A model generated the notes under the pieces. That model was not told the DNA's origin. It made no database searches and saw only the letters and a program-made list of their open reading frames with translations. From Paraburkholderia sp041321145 (GTDB lineage Bacteria; Pseudomonadota; Gammaproteobacteria; Burkholderiales; Burkholderiaceae): a stretch of 64,000 nt of DNA. Shown here piece by piece: positions 8,540 through 21,562 of the stretch. The stretch covers positions 372,001 through 436,000 of the forward strand of contig NZ_JBGGWA010000004.1 in NCBI RefSeq assembly GCF_041321145.1. The letters run 5' to 3'. Made by a program: the position numbers and the translations under genes. Position 1 is the stretch's first letter; the number at the start of each line of letters is the position of its first letter.

Positions 8540-8654
8540 TGGGACACGCTCCTTCGATAGTGTCCCCATGGTACGTGCGTTCGCCGCTGCGCCGGTGGAC
8601 CACGGCTTCTAATCCTGAAAAGCGCCCTCTCCACCGGCAAGGCTTTCCTTGAGC

Positions 8655-9089
8655 CTAGTTAGCCGGCAAAACCTGCCCGCGAATCTCGCCCATCGGATTC
8701 TGTGCAGTATGGACGTTGAAGTACCACTGCCCCGCCATCAGATCCGTCACCTGCTGTTCGGTGAGCGCGGCAGATCCTTTGATCGGGCTCGCAAGCTCGC
8801 CTTTCTCGATGGGCACCTGGACCTTGGCGTTCTGCCCGACTGGTGCGGGACCGTGGAAATGCGCGGCGGTTGCCGGGCCGCTCAGCCCTTCATAGGTGAT
8901 CGTCCATTGAAGGGATTTGGTCGACGTATCGAACGTGGCGTTCAACATACCGTGCCCGTGGCTCACTCGCGGCGGCACTTCGCTCGACGGCTCGAGATCG
9001 GCCTTCAACGCCACCGTATCCGCGAAGGCGACGCCCGACGCCAACGCCCACATCACCACGGCAAGATTCATTTTTCGAAGCGCAATCAT
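8655..9089 (-). CDS. Exported CHRD-domain protein
   Basis: 144 aa. A signal peptide (MIALRKMNLAVVMWALASGVAFA) precedes a CHRD domain with the typical EPSSEVPP, HGHGMLNATFD, AAHFHGPAPVGQNA and WYFNVHTAQNPMGEIRGQV segments. CHRD domains occur in chordin and in many bacterial periplasmic proteins of unknown function. GGAG seven bases before the ATG supports the start; the longer frame (to 9266) is non-conserved. It stands alone between the esterase and the porin terminator. Confidence 0.85.
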   Translation of the reverse strand: MIALRKMNLAVVMWALASGVAFADTVALKADLEPSSEVPPRVSHGHGMLNATFDTSTKSLQWTITYEGLSGPATAAHFHGPAPVGQNAKVQVPIEKGELASPIKGSAALTEQQVTDLMAGQWYFNVHTAQNPMGEIRGQVLPAN

Positions 9090-9228
9090 GGTCTTCTCCG
9101 GACTTTGTTGCACCGCCGCACCGAGATTTCGACCGCGCGCGGAGCACCACATACTAGTGCAAATCCGTCGAACCTGTTGGCGCCAGCAGTCACATGACGC
9201 GGCCGCCTTGGCCGTTCGCACGCGCCCA

Positions 9229-9255
9229 AGAAAAAAGCACCGCGAACGGTGCTTT
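9229..9255 (-). terminator. Rho-independent terminator of the porin gene
   Basis: Read on the minus strand, AGCACCG-ttcg-CGGTGCT forms a 7-bp stem, extended by A-T pairs and followed by six T residues. It begins 21 bp after the porin stop codon. Confidence 0.85.
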
Positions 9256-9275
9256 CCTCTTCCCACAGCAACGCT

Positions 9276-10403
9276 TTAGAAGCGGTGACGGATACCCGTC
9301 GTCACGACCACCTGATTCTTGCTCGACGACGGTGCGTCGGTGCCGAACACTTGCGCGCCGACCGTGTTGCCGTCGGCACCGATATGGGCGACGCCTTCTG
9401 CGTACAGGTCGGTACGCCGGGACAGCGCGTAGTCAGCCTGCAAACCGAACTGGTTCCAGTGGCTCGACCCGTTGGTCGTGCCAGGCGTGTGCTGCAACGC
9501 TTGCGTGTACGTGTAAGCCGCGCCGAACGCCAGCGCCGGCGTCACGTTGTAGCGCGCGTTGACTTCGTAGTTGTTGAACCGTACCGAAGCGTCGTTGTAC
9601 GCGAAGTCGAAGCGGCTTTGCGTGTAGACGAGGCCGACCGTTGCCGGGCCGAATGCATAGCTGCCGCCCGCGCCCCACGTGCGCTGCCGCTGACGTTCAC
9701 CCGCCACGCCGATGTTCGGTGCACCGTCCTGGATCGCACCGTTGGCATTGCCGCCCATACCCTGAGCCTGCAAGTAGCCGGCCGCCAGTTTCAGGCCACC
9801 GTTCGAGTAGCCCATGCCTGCGCTGTAGGCGCGATCGTTTGCGAAGGCGCCTGCCTGGTTCGAGAATCCATACAGGCCGCTGAACGAGAAGCCGCCGTAG
9901 TTCACGCTTTGGTACTTCACCGAGTTGTTGATGCGCATGGACGCATTGGCGTTGTCGTTATCGCCGCGATGGGCGAAGTACGTGCCGCCCCAGCTGCCGG
10001 TCGCCGTCAGCGGACCGAGATAGTCGACCACCGAGTCGTACTGACGGCCCAGCGTCAGCGTGCCGTAGTCGCTCGAGATACCCGCGAACGCCTGACGGCC
10101 GAAGCTGCGGCCGCCTTGCGCGGTCGTGCCGTTGGCCACGCTAAAGCCGTTTTCCAACGTGAAGACTGCCGCGTAACCGCCGCCGAGATCTTCACGACCG
10201 CGCAGGCCCCAACGGCTACCCGACAGATTGCCGCTCGTCAGGCCATACGACGCGCCGTGCTTCGACGCATCGCTAGCCGAGACTTCGTTGTTGACATAGG
10301 TGAAGCCGGCGTCGACGATGCCGTAGAGCGTCACGCTGCTCTGTGCATTGGCCGCGCTAGCGAACGTCGCGGAAACCGCCGCGAAAATCAGGATCTTTTT
10401 CAT
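9276..10403 (-). CDS. Gram-negative outer-membrane porin, Burkholderia type
   Basis: 375 aa. A 16-strand trimeric general-diffusion porin is expected. A signal peptide (MKKILIFAAVSATFASAANA) is followed by QSSVTLYGIVDAGFTYV, the standard first strand of betaproteobacterial porins, then SRWGLRGREDLGGGYAAVFTLENGF, GRQAFAGISSDYGTLTLGRQYDSV (the eyelet/L3 region) and many alternating aromatic strands. The C-terminus ends in GIRHRF; the terminal phenylalanine is the outer-membrane assembly signal. It is monocistronic, with its own terminator at 9229 and an AT-rich upstream region that contains two palindromes. Confidence 0.95.
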   Translation of the reverse strand: MKKILIFAAVSATFASAANAQSSVTLYGIVDAGFTYVNNEVSASDASKHGASYGLTSGNLSGSRWGLRGREDLGGGYAAVFTLENGFSVANGTTAQGGRSFGRQAFAGISSDYGTLTLGRQYDSVVDYLGPLTATGSWGGTYFAHRGDNDNANASMRINNSVKYQSVNYGGFSFSGLYGFSNQAGAFANDRAYSAGMGYSNGGLKLAAGYLQAQGMGGNANGAIQDGAPNIGVAGERQRQRTWGAGGSYAFGPATVGLVYTQSRFDFAYNDASVRFNNYEVNARYNVTPALAFGAAYTYTQALQHTPGTTNGSSHWNQFGLQADYALSRRTDLYAEGVAHIGADGNTVGAQVFGTDAPSSSKNQVVVTTGIRHRF

Positions 10404-10576
10404 ATTGTTCCAAATGACGTGTGGTTATTGAGTCTTCGACTCGATTTATATGCACAGCACGATTGCAGGCTGGGGACGGACTCCATCCAGTAGCGTTCAC
10501 CTCACCCCGCTTGATCTGCCGACCGGAGTTTAGGTGTCCAGCTTTCACGGACACTACGAGCATTCACACAAAAGAT

Positions 10577-10595
10577 TTTTTGAATTATTCAAAAA
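10577..10595. promoter_or_regulatory. 19-bp AT-rich palindrome upstream of the porin
   Basis: TTTTTGAAT-t-ATTCAAAAA is a perfect 9+9 inverted repeat around one base, 174 bp upstream of the porin start. It could be a regulator site or a weak bidirectional structure. Confidence 0.5.
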
Positions 10596-10654
10596 CTCGG
10601 CGTGGCGATCTCGGCGATCCTTGAGCCGCAAGGCGGCACATTTATCTCGTTTTA

Positions 10655-10678
10655 TATTTAGTGATACTTATCTAAATA
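10655..10678. promoter_or_regulatory. Candidate LysR-type operator between porin and lysR
   Basis: Arms TATTTAG (10655-10661) and CTAAATA (10672-10678) are separated by 10 bp. It contains the T-N11-A pattern of LysR-type regulator boxes and lies 220 bp before the lysR ATG, so it could serve autoregulation or control of the porin. Confidence 0.45.
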
Positions 10679-10899
10679 AAGCGTTGCGACCTCACCACAT
10701 CATGCATTCTGAATTCTCTTAACTCCCATTCGGCCAGTTCTTGTGCCGGCCATTCCTTGTGGCAATTACCATACTCCCCTCATGCGTGCGCCACTTCCTC
10801 GCACTGGGCAACTGCCGCCATCAGCGGGTCGCCACGCGTCCCACCGAACACGGGCATTTCCACCCACCCAGGCGCTTCCCGTTCAAGCCAACTTTTACG

Positions 10900-11835
10900 A
10901 TGAATCAGCTGCAGGCCATGCGCGTCTTTCTGAAAGTCGCCGAAATCGGTTCTTTCGGCCGCGCAGCGGCGAGTCTGGATCTCTCCAATGCGGTGGTGAC
11001 ACGCTACGTCGCGCTGCTCGAAACGCACCTCGATACGCGACTTGTCAATCGAACCACACGCAGCCTGTCGCTGACCGAAGCCGGCCTCGCCTATGCCGAG
11101 GGCTGCCGGCAACTTCTCGAACGACTGGAAGCGATAGAGTCGAGCGTCTCCCAAAGTGCAAACGATCCGTCCGGCACGCTAAAACTCGTGGCCGTGGCGT
11201 CGTTCTCGCTGTTTGCGTTGACCCCGCTTCTTGAGCGCTATCGCTTGCAGTGTCCGCGAGTCAAACTGTCGGTGACGCTGCTGCATCGGCCGGTGGATCT
11301 GATTGAAGAGGGGTTCGACGTCGGTATCGTGGTGCCGGGGCAGGTCAGCGGCGGCACGTTGATCAAGCGAGCATTGTTCAAGGTCCACTCGGTCGCAGTT
11401 GCCTCGCCGACCTACCTCGCCGTGCATGGGACGCCGGCCACCCCCGCTCAATTTGCCACGCACCCGTTTCTGGCGCCATCAGCCAATGTTCACAGCGCGG
11501 AGTGGTGCTTCGTCGATGCGAACGGAATAGAGGAAGCCGTCAATATGGAGGCCGCCTACGTCGTCAACAACGCGGTGATGTTGCGCCAGGCGGCGCTCGC
11601 CGACATGGGCATTACCATCCTGCCGGAGAATCATGTTTCCGCGGATCTGACGAACGGTGCGCTCGTGCAGGTGCTGCCGGACTACCAAATCAAAGGTGCG
11701 GACAAGGAGGTCTCGCTGGTGTACCCCGGGCGCCGCCATGTGTCCGCCAAAACGCGCTCGTTCGTCGAATTCACCGTCGACTATTTTCGAAACAAATACG
11801 CGTCGACGCCTTCATCGATATTTACAAACAGTTAA
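10900..11835 (+). CDS. LysR family transcriptional regulator (aaeR/dmlR-like group)
   Basis: 311 aa. The N-terminal helix-turn-helix is MNQLQAMRVFLKVAEIGSFGRAAASLDLSNAVVTRYVALLETHLDTRLVNRTTRSLSLTEAG; the RLxNRTTRxLxLTEAG wording is typical of the DmlR/PcaQ-like branch. The effector domain runs from about residue 90 (GTLKLVAVASFSLFALTPLLERY). The frame continues 53 codons upstream, but the family start is MNQLQAM. No strong ribosome-binding site is visible. A clear terminator follows at 11929. Targets are unknown; the porin is the closest candidate. Confidence 0.9.
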   Translation: MNQLQAMRVFLKVAEIGSFGRAAASLDLSNAVVTRYVALLETHLDTRLVNRTTRSLSLTEAGLAYAEGCRQLLERLEAIESSVSQSANDPSGTLKLVAVASFSLFALTPLLERYRLQCPRVKLSVTLLHRPVDLIEEGFDVGIVVPGQVSGGTLIKRALFKVHSVAVASPTYLAVHGTPATPAQFATHPFLAPSANVHSAEWCFVDANGIEEAVNMEAAYVVNNAVMLRQAALADMGITILPENHVSADLTNGALVQVLPDYQIKGADKEVSLVYPGRRHVSAKTRSFVEFTVDYFRNKYASTPSSIFTNS

Positions 11836-11928
11836 TTGCGGAATTCGTAATGAATCTTCTACGCAGTCCCGGTTATGCTTCCGACTGCGAGAAGTGACTC
11901 CTTCATCGAGGGATGTCTCCAAATCTTT

Positions 11929-11954
11929 AACGCGGCTTCGGCCGCGTTTTTTTT
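11929..11954 (+). terminator. Rho-independent terminator after lysR
   Basis: AACGCGGC-ttcg-GCCGCGTT followed by an eight-base T-run. It lies 93 bp past the lysR stop and points away from the convergent kinase gene. Confidence 0.9.
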
Positions 11955-12054
11955 GCCCTTTCAATTCGTCCGCCAGATTCGCTCTCAAGCACGCGCCAAG
12001 TGCGATTGTCCAGGTGGGGCGCGATCGCCCCGCATGGCTGCTGCCGGAGAAACG

Positions 12055-16521
<4,467 letters not shown>

Positions 16522-16541
16522 GAAATAACACTACGCGGCGC

Positions 16542-17288
16542 TCACGCGACTTCGCCGTGCTTGCGGGCGAGCGGCGCAGCATAACGGCCGGACTTGCCCC
16601 ACAGAAATGAAAAAACCGCACCGGCGGCGACACCACCCAACAACGGCGCTGCCCAGAACAGCCAGAGCTGGTCAAGTGCCCAGTCGCCGACGAACAACGC
16701 CTGGCCAGTGGAGCGAGCGGGGTTGATCGAACCGTTCGTGACCGGAATCGACACCATGTAGACAATCATCAGACACGCGCCTGCGACTAACGGAGCGATC
16801 GGCTTGAGGCTTCGCCGGCAGGCCACCATCAGACTTGCCATGACGAAAGCAAACGACAGGACAAGCTCAACGACCAGTGCTGAATGAAGTTGATAGTCGG
16901 CGGGAGAATGGTCACCAAAGCCGTTCGCCGCGAATTCGCTCGCCGCCAGCTCGAACCCGGGGCGGCCGCTCGCCACGTAGGCGAGCAACGCCGCGGCTGT
17001 GACGGCCCCGAGAATCTGGGCGGCGATGTAGGGCAACAGATCCCGGACCGGAAACCGTTGCGCGACTGTGAAGCCGATCGTTACCGCGGGGTTGAAGTGC
17101 GCGCCGGAGATGCCGCCGAATGCGTAGCTTGCCGTAACGAGCGCGAGACCGAACGCAAGCGACACCTCGAGTACACCGTAGCCCTGCTGGACCGCGCCGA
17201 TGTTCAATACAATGCTGCCGCAACCGATGAACACCACCCAGGCCGTTCCGCCCCCCTCCACCAACAATCGCTTACCTAGCGCTACCAT
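16542..17288 (-). CDS. aqpZ: Aquaporin Z (MIP family water channel)
   Basis: 248 aa, six-helix MIP channel. Both NPA boxes are present: GAHFNPAVTIGF (first) and NGSINPARSTGQA (second, with the selectivity-filter Arg directly after NPA). The N-terminal KRLLVEGGGTAWVVFIGCGS carries the family's E-x-x-GT-x-x-x-V motif (here EGGGTAWVV). GGGAGG is well placed before MVALGKR, so the 14 upstream codons were dropped. It is sandwiched between the response regulators and the hybrid kinase (20 bp before the kinase), suggesting co-transcription with an osmotic or solute-sensing system. Confidence 0.93.
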   Translation of the reverse strand: MVALGKRLLVEGGGTAWVVFIGCGSIVLNIGAVQQGYGVLEVSLAFGLALVTASYAFGGISGAHFNPAVTIGFTVAQRFPVRDLLPYIAAQILGAVTAAALLAYVASGRPGFELAASEFAANGFGDHSPADYQLHSALVVELVLSFAFVMASLMVACRRSLKPIAPLVAGACLMIVYMVSIPVTNGSINPARSTGQALFVGDWALDQLWLFWAAPLLGGVAAGAVFSFLWGKSGRYAAPLARKHGEVA

Positions 17289-17531
17289 TCCGCCTCCCAG
17301 TATTTGTGCAAATGGCAGACGGCACCGCACTCTGTCCGCAAGACATCTGCCTGAATTTTCCCGGCTCGAGACTGCTCAGCATGGCGAAATGACTGCTTTC
17401 GTCAGGTGAGCATGCGAAGTCGAGCCGCAGTTAATTCAGAACTATGGAATGGCAACGTCATCCGACCAATCAGAAGATTCCTAAAGTCCTAAGAACTTCG
17501 ACTGATGGGGGTTGGGGCTCCCACAAGCCTG

Positions 17532-18176
17532 TCAGGCCAAGCCTATCTGCCTGGCATATTCAATGAGGTCGTTTTCAGTCTCGAGGCCGAGCTTGCGCAT
17601 CGCGCTGCGCTTCTGCGTGCTGATCGTCTTGCCGCTGCGCTGCAGGCGCACCGCAATCTCGTGGACCGCGAGACCTTGCACATAAAGCTGGAAGACCTCC
17701 CATTCGCGTGCGCTCAGCACGCCCGCGCGCGGCTGCGGTGGGGCATCGGATGCGTCAATCGCAACACGCGCCTGATCCGATAGATAAACATGGCCGACAA
17801 CTGCTGCCTCGATCGCATCGATCAACGCCGCGGCGGTGTCGCGTTTGTCGACGATTCCGGCCACGCCGAGGTGCAACAGTCCAGACAGCATGTGCGCATG
17901 ACTGATCATCGTCAGCACGACGACGCAGGGATGTGGCCGAGCCCGCAACAAGCGGCGCAGGAACGACACGACGTTGTTGGCACCATGAATACCCGGCATG
18001 CCTATATCCGACACGACAACGTCGCAGCCATGGGTATCGAGCAACTCGGCCAGGGTTTGGGTATCGGGCGCTTCACCGACTATCTCGATGTGCGGTACCG
18101 CTTGCAGCAGGCGAGTCACGCCAACACGAACGCAATCATGATCGTCGGCTACGATGACGCGGATCTTTTGTGTCAT
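17532..18176 (-). CDS. Response regulator 1 of 3, RcsB/NarL-like (REC + LuxR HTH)
   Basis: 214 aa. The receiver domain (1-125) has the acidic pair VADDHD, the phosphoacceptor of CDVVVSDIGMPG and the conserved Lys of GIVDKRD. The C-terminal LuxR-type HTH is LSAREWEVFQLYVQGLAVHEIAVRLQRSGKTISTQKRSAMRKLG; the KTIS-x-QK-x-SAM-x-KLG recognition helix is very like RcsB. The start was set at MTQKIRVIVADDH, as the upstream residues are not receiver-like; the ribosome-binding site is weak. It is 111 bp downstream of the second regulator and 243 bp upstream of aqpZ, on the same strand as the hybrid kinase. Confidence 0.9.
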   Translation of the reverse strand: MTQKIRVIVADDHDCVRVGVTRLLQAVPHIEIVGEAPDTQTLAELLDTHGCDVVVSDIGMPGIHGANNVVSFLRRLLRARPHPCVVVLTMISHAHMLSGLLHLGVAGIVDKRDTAAALIDAIEAAVVGHVYLSDQARVAIDASDAPPQPRAGVLSAREWEVFQLYVQGLAVHEIAVRLQRSGKTISTQKRSAMRKLGLETENDLIEYARQIGLA

Positions 18177-18287
18177 TTCTTGTTGTCTTATCGACTGACA
18201 CGCCCTGCACGCGATGTGCATCCCCGGGCTATGCCAAGTGCATCCTCTGTTCGCCATGCCATGAGACCGGCATGACATCTCGTCGGC

Positions 18288-18980
18288 TCAGCGCCGGTTT
18301 TGCATGCAATCCTCTGAGATCACGCCATGCTCGACCGCGAAGCGGAACAACTCCGCGTCGCTGTTTAGGGCGAGCTTGCGCATCGCGGTACATTTCTGGG
18401 CGCTGATTGTCTTGACACTACGCCCGAGACGCGCGGCGATCTCCGTTACACCAAGCCCGGAGGCGTATTGCGTGAACACCTCCAGTTCGCGGCGCGACAA
18501 CATTTGCCGCACAAAATCGAGCCGCTGCGCGACCGTTGCGTCGGCAATCAGCGAGCGCACCGCCGGCCCGAGATAGCACTCGCGAGCCAGTGCCGTGACG
18601 ATTGCCACGTGAATCAGATCGATCCGATCGCGTTTGCTAACCAGTCCATCTACGCCGAGCGCGATGACCTTTCTCAACTCGGCGGCTTCGGTTTCCATGG
18701 TGAGTACGACGAGTGCCACATTGGGGTAGCGCACCTTGAACTGCCTGACGGCTTCCAGTCCGTCGGCGTAGTAGCCTCCTGGCATGTAAAGGTCCATGAG
18801 AACAAGGTCACACGGAATCCGTTCAACTTCCGTGAAAAGTTCCGCGGAGTCGGCCGCACGGCCGACGATTTGTATATTCGGATAGCCCGCCATCAGATTT
18901 TCGATCGCCAACAGAACGAGTGGATGATCGTCCGCGATGATGGTTCGAACAGGTGTGCTTAAGTCAGCGTTGTCGTTCAT
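18288..18980 (-). CDS. Response regulator 2 of 3, RcsB-like (REC + LuxR HTH)
   Basis: 230 aa. The receiver has IIADDHP, CDLVLMDLYMPGGYYADGLE and GLVSKRDR; the insertion after DLYMP matches RcsB, which has a similar loop. The DNA-binding domain is LSRRELEVFTQYASGLGVTEIAARLGRSVKTISAQKCTAMRKLALNSDAEL. GGGGGAG eight bases before MNDNADLS supports the start. All phosphorylation residues are intact, but no kinase is fused or directly adjacent, so the BvgS-like kinase 1.8 kb downstream is the likely donor. Confidence 0.9.
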   Translation of the reverse strand: MNDNADLSTPVRTIIADDHPLVLLAIENLMAGYPNIQIVGRAADSAELFTEVERIPCDLVLMDLYMPGGYYADGLEAVRQFKVRYPNVALVVLTMETEAAELRKVIALGVDGLVSKRDRIDLIHVAIVTALARECYLGPAVRSLIADATVAQRLDFVRQMLSRRELEVFTQYASGLGVTEIAARLGRSVKTISAQKCTAMRKLALNSDAELFRFAVEHGVISEDCMQNRR

Positions 18981-19129
18981 CGTCTTTTCTCCCCCGTACT
19001 CAAATTCCCTGCCACTCTCTCCGGAGCAACTGGCCGTGCCGCGATCATTAAACATATTTCGGGAGATAAACATAAGATCGCTCTGAAATAGCGCCATGAG
19101 CCCGTCTGGATATTGTTTAGATATGCGAT

Positions 19130-19783
19130 TTAACTTTCATAAACTCCATGTGCGCGGATATAAGCAAAAAGTCCGGGATCGTTAGCAACGCCGAGTTTCG
19201 CCATTGCCTCGCGTTTTTGACGGCTAACGGTTCGACGATGACATCCGAACGCTGCCGCGATCTCGGAGATCGAATGGCCTCGTACAGACATTCGGATAAC
19301 TTCCGCCTGCCTGCGGGACAAGCGCGGAACTGACGGCACATCGCACGCTTCGTCTCGGGGTCGGGCAAGCGCTTCGATGATAGAGCGACCGACGTAGACC
19401 TCGCCCTTACCGGCCGCCTCAATTGCTTGCCAAAGCTCGTCCATTGTTTCCAGTTTGCTGAGCACACTGACTACTTCATCTGACACGATGGCACGCAGAA
19501 TTGCGGTGTTCGTCAGAGTTGTCATCACAACGATGCGCAACAATGGCCAATCACACCGGATTCGCCTGACAAGCTCCAGGCCATCTTCTACCGTACCGGA
19601 TGCCTCCGGCATCGTGAGGTCGGTGACCAGTACATCGCAGGGCGTGCTTTGCAACAGTTTGATCAGCGAAGTAGGCGTATCCGCCTCACCGACGATCGTG
19701 GCACCGGCATGCGTCTCCAGCACGGCCCGTACACCAAGCAGAACAAAAGGATGATCGTCCGCCAGAATAACTCTAAGGTTCAC
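19130..19783 (-). CDS. Response regulator 3 of 3, RcsB-like (REC + LuxR HTH), probable GTG start
   Basis: 217 aa from the GTG at 19783 (VNLRVILADDHPF), chosen because GAGAG lies about nine bases upstream and because it aligns with the starts of the two paralogues. An in-frame ATG ten codons earlier (19813) lacks a ribosome-binding site, and the frame is open to 20017. The receiver has ILADDHP, CDVLVTDLTMPEASGTVEDGLE and VLSKLE. The HTH is LSRRQAEVIRMSVRGHSISEIAAAFGCHRRTVSRQKREAMAKLG, the most divergent of the three. It is first in the minus-strand array. Confidence 0.85.
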   Translation of the reverse strand: MNLRVILADDHPFVLLGVRAVLETHAGATIVGEADTPTSLIKLLQSTPCDVLVTDLTMPEASGTVEDGLELVRRIRCDWPLLRIVVMTTLTNTAILRAIVSDEVVSVLSKLETMDELWQAIEAAGKGEVYVGRSIIEALARPRDEACDVPSVPRLSRRQAEVIRMSVRGHSISEIAAAFGCHRRTVSRQKREAMAKLGVANDPGLFAYIRAHGVYES

Positions 19784-20147
19784 TATGATTTCTCTCGTTT
19801 GTTGTAGGCGCATTCGGTGAACGCGCAGGAGAAAATCAACTCGCTCCGCGCGCACCTTTAACGGCCCCTCGGCTGTGTATGACGTACCAAGGTCGGCCAT
19901 AAAACCACCACTACAAACCGGCGAAAATCGGAGCTTTCCGAAACCGTCAGACAATCTGATAACCCATCGCGTTGCTATCAGAGTAGGAATACATAATTGT
20001 GCGAATCGAATGCGCACGAACTTTTATTTCACCGCTAATTTCCAGTTGAAACGGAACGCAGCGATGGGAGTGCAACCCGTCACTCCCATCGCATGGAAAA
20101 CGACAAGCGGAACCGGCGGCATCACGCCGCTGCCCGCCGCTGCCCCG
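19784..20147. other. Intergenic region with a strong hairpin, upstream of response regulator 3
   Basis: This 364-bp gap lies between the start of response regulator 3 and the end of the MFS gene, both on the minus strand. No gene is supported. The portion near 19930-20040 is AT-rich and likely holds the promoter of the regulator array. A perfect stem-loop at 20061-20092 is listed separately. Confidence 0.5.
20061..20092 (-). terminator. 12-bp perfect stem-loop downstream of the MFS gene
   Basis: Arms GCGATGGGAGTG and CACTCCCATCGC (12 bp each, no mismatch) enclose an eight-base loop, 56 bp past the MFS stop codon. There is no clear T-run on either strand, so it may end transcription only with Rho or be a structural element. 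Confidence 0.55.
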
Positions 20148-21464
20148 TCATATGGCGTCACAGGCTCGCGTCGCCGCCGCGTAGCCCGCACGAGCCGCGC
20201 GCGGAAATACTGGTAGCGCGATCAAGGCGCACACGCTGGCTACAGCCCATACCATCGGCCACGAGCCCACCGATAACAACCGCGGAATCGCAAGCGGCGT
20301 CAGGAAGAGCGTTAGAAAGACGCAGGTATTGCCGATCGCCAGTGCGGTACCTGCGCGACTCGTCCCGGCGAGCGTCGCGAGTTCCGTGAAGGCGACGCCG
20401 TGCCATGCCGATGCACTTACACCGCCCAGCACGATCATCAGCGCGAATATCACCGTCGCCGCCGCGTGGTGCACGCCGGCCAGGCCCGTCACCAACGCGA
20501 GCGATGCGAACAACACAGCCGTCAGCAAACTGCAGGCTCGCATGTAGGCGCGTCGATTGCCGCGCCGGTCGGTCCACGCGCCACTCCAGACTCGCGCAAT
20601 CGCGGCGCCCGTTTGCACCGCGGCCATCGTCACGCTGATCGCCAGCACGCCGGCGCGGCTGAAATCGTGGAGGAAGACGGTCCCGAACGTCAGGACGGCA
20701 ATCTGCGGCATGCACAACGCCCCTGCACCGAGCGCCACGCGCCAGATGCCGATGTCCCGAAGCGGAGAAACCCTCGCCGGCACCGCACCCGTGGCAGCCA
20801 CGCTGTGAGCCGGGGCCGCGCCGTTTACTTCGATATGCGAAGGTTCATGCAGCCAGCGCCATGCAAACACCGCGGTAATCGCGCACGCAAAGGCCAGTAG
20901 GGTGTACGCGCTGGCAAAGCCGAATCGCGAAGCGAGTACCGGCAAGATCAGCGCCCCGAGCCCGCCGCCAGCCGGCACCGCGGTCTGGCGAATGCTCATC
21001 GCGAGACCGCGCTGACCCTCGCGAAACCAGGCCATCACCGCGCGACCGCTTGAACCGTTGACGCTGCCGCCGAGCAGACCGACCAGCAGCAAGCCCAGCG
21101 CGAGCATCGTCACGCTCGGCACATGCGTGCCGGTTGGCACCACGAACACTGCCAGCGCCGCAAGCGCCGCAGCGGTCGAAAGAAGACCGAGCAGCAGAAC
21201 GCGACGATCGCCCCAGCGGTCGGTCAGAAGTCCCCATGGCAATTCGCTGACCGCAATGCCCAAACCGAGCATGCCGAACACCAGCCCGAGTCCCTCGTTG
21301 CCCAGGTGATAGCTCGAGCGCAAAAATACCGCAGTGGTCGGAATGCCGGAGAACGCGGCCGAAAAGCTCGCGTTCGCCGCGAAACCGACCCCCAGCACTT
21401 TCCACCGATGGCTTGCTGCGCGCTCGCCCGATACCCGCCCGGCAGCAACCGGTTCGTTTCCCAT
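20148..21464 (-). CDS. MFS transporter (12 TMS)
   Basis: 438 aa inner-membrane major facilitator. Visible motifs are the motif A loop GLLTDRWGDRRVLLLG between TM2 and TM3, the motif-B-like MSIRQTAVPAGGGLGALILP in TM4, and a second repeat SGAWTDRRGNRRAYMRA in the C-half. AGAGG five bases before the ATG supports the start. It diverges from a LysR regulator only 98 bp away, which probably controls it. The substrate (perhaps a carboxylate or aromatic acid) cannot be named. Confidence 0.85.
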   Translation of the reverse strand: MGNEPVAAGRVSGERAASHRWKVLGVGFAANASFSAAFSGIPTTAVFLRSSYHLGNEGLGLVFGMLGLGIAVSELPWGLLTDRWGDRRVLLLGLLSTAAALAALAVFVVPTGTHVPSVTMLALGLLLVGLLGGSVNGSSGRAVMAWFREGQRGLAMSIRQTAVPAGGGLGALILPVLASRFGFASAYTLLAFACAITAVFAWRWLHEPSHIEVNGAAPAHSVAATGAVPARVSPLRDIGIWRVALGAGALCMPQIAVLTFGTVFLHDFSRAGVLAISVTMAAVQTGAAIARVWSGAWTDRRGNRRAYMRACSLLTAVLFASLALVTGLAGVHHAAATVIFALMIVLGGVSASAWHGVAFTELATLAGTSRAGTALAIGNTCVFLTLFLTPLAIPRLLSVGSWPMVWAVASVCALIALPVFPRAARAGYAAATRACDAI

Positions 21465-21562
21465 GACAGCCTCTGCAAAGAATGAACTGGAGGTATCCTA
21501 CGGCTGGGCAATCCATCGGAAAAGCCGGAAATTTAGATGACCTCCATCGGATATACCGAATC

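Larger units (their letters stand above)
10404..10899. other. 496-bp AT-rich intergenic region between porin and LysR gene
   Basis: No gene is supported here. It holds the divergent promoters of the porin and the lysR gene. From about 10560 to 10700 the base composition is strikingly AT-rich for this genome. Two symmetric sites stand out and are listed separately (10577-10595 and 10655-10678). Confidence 0.6.
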
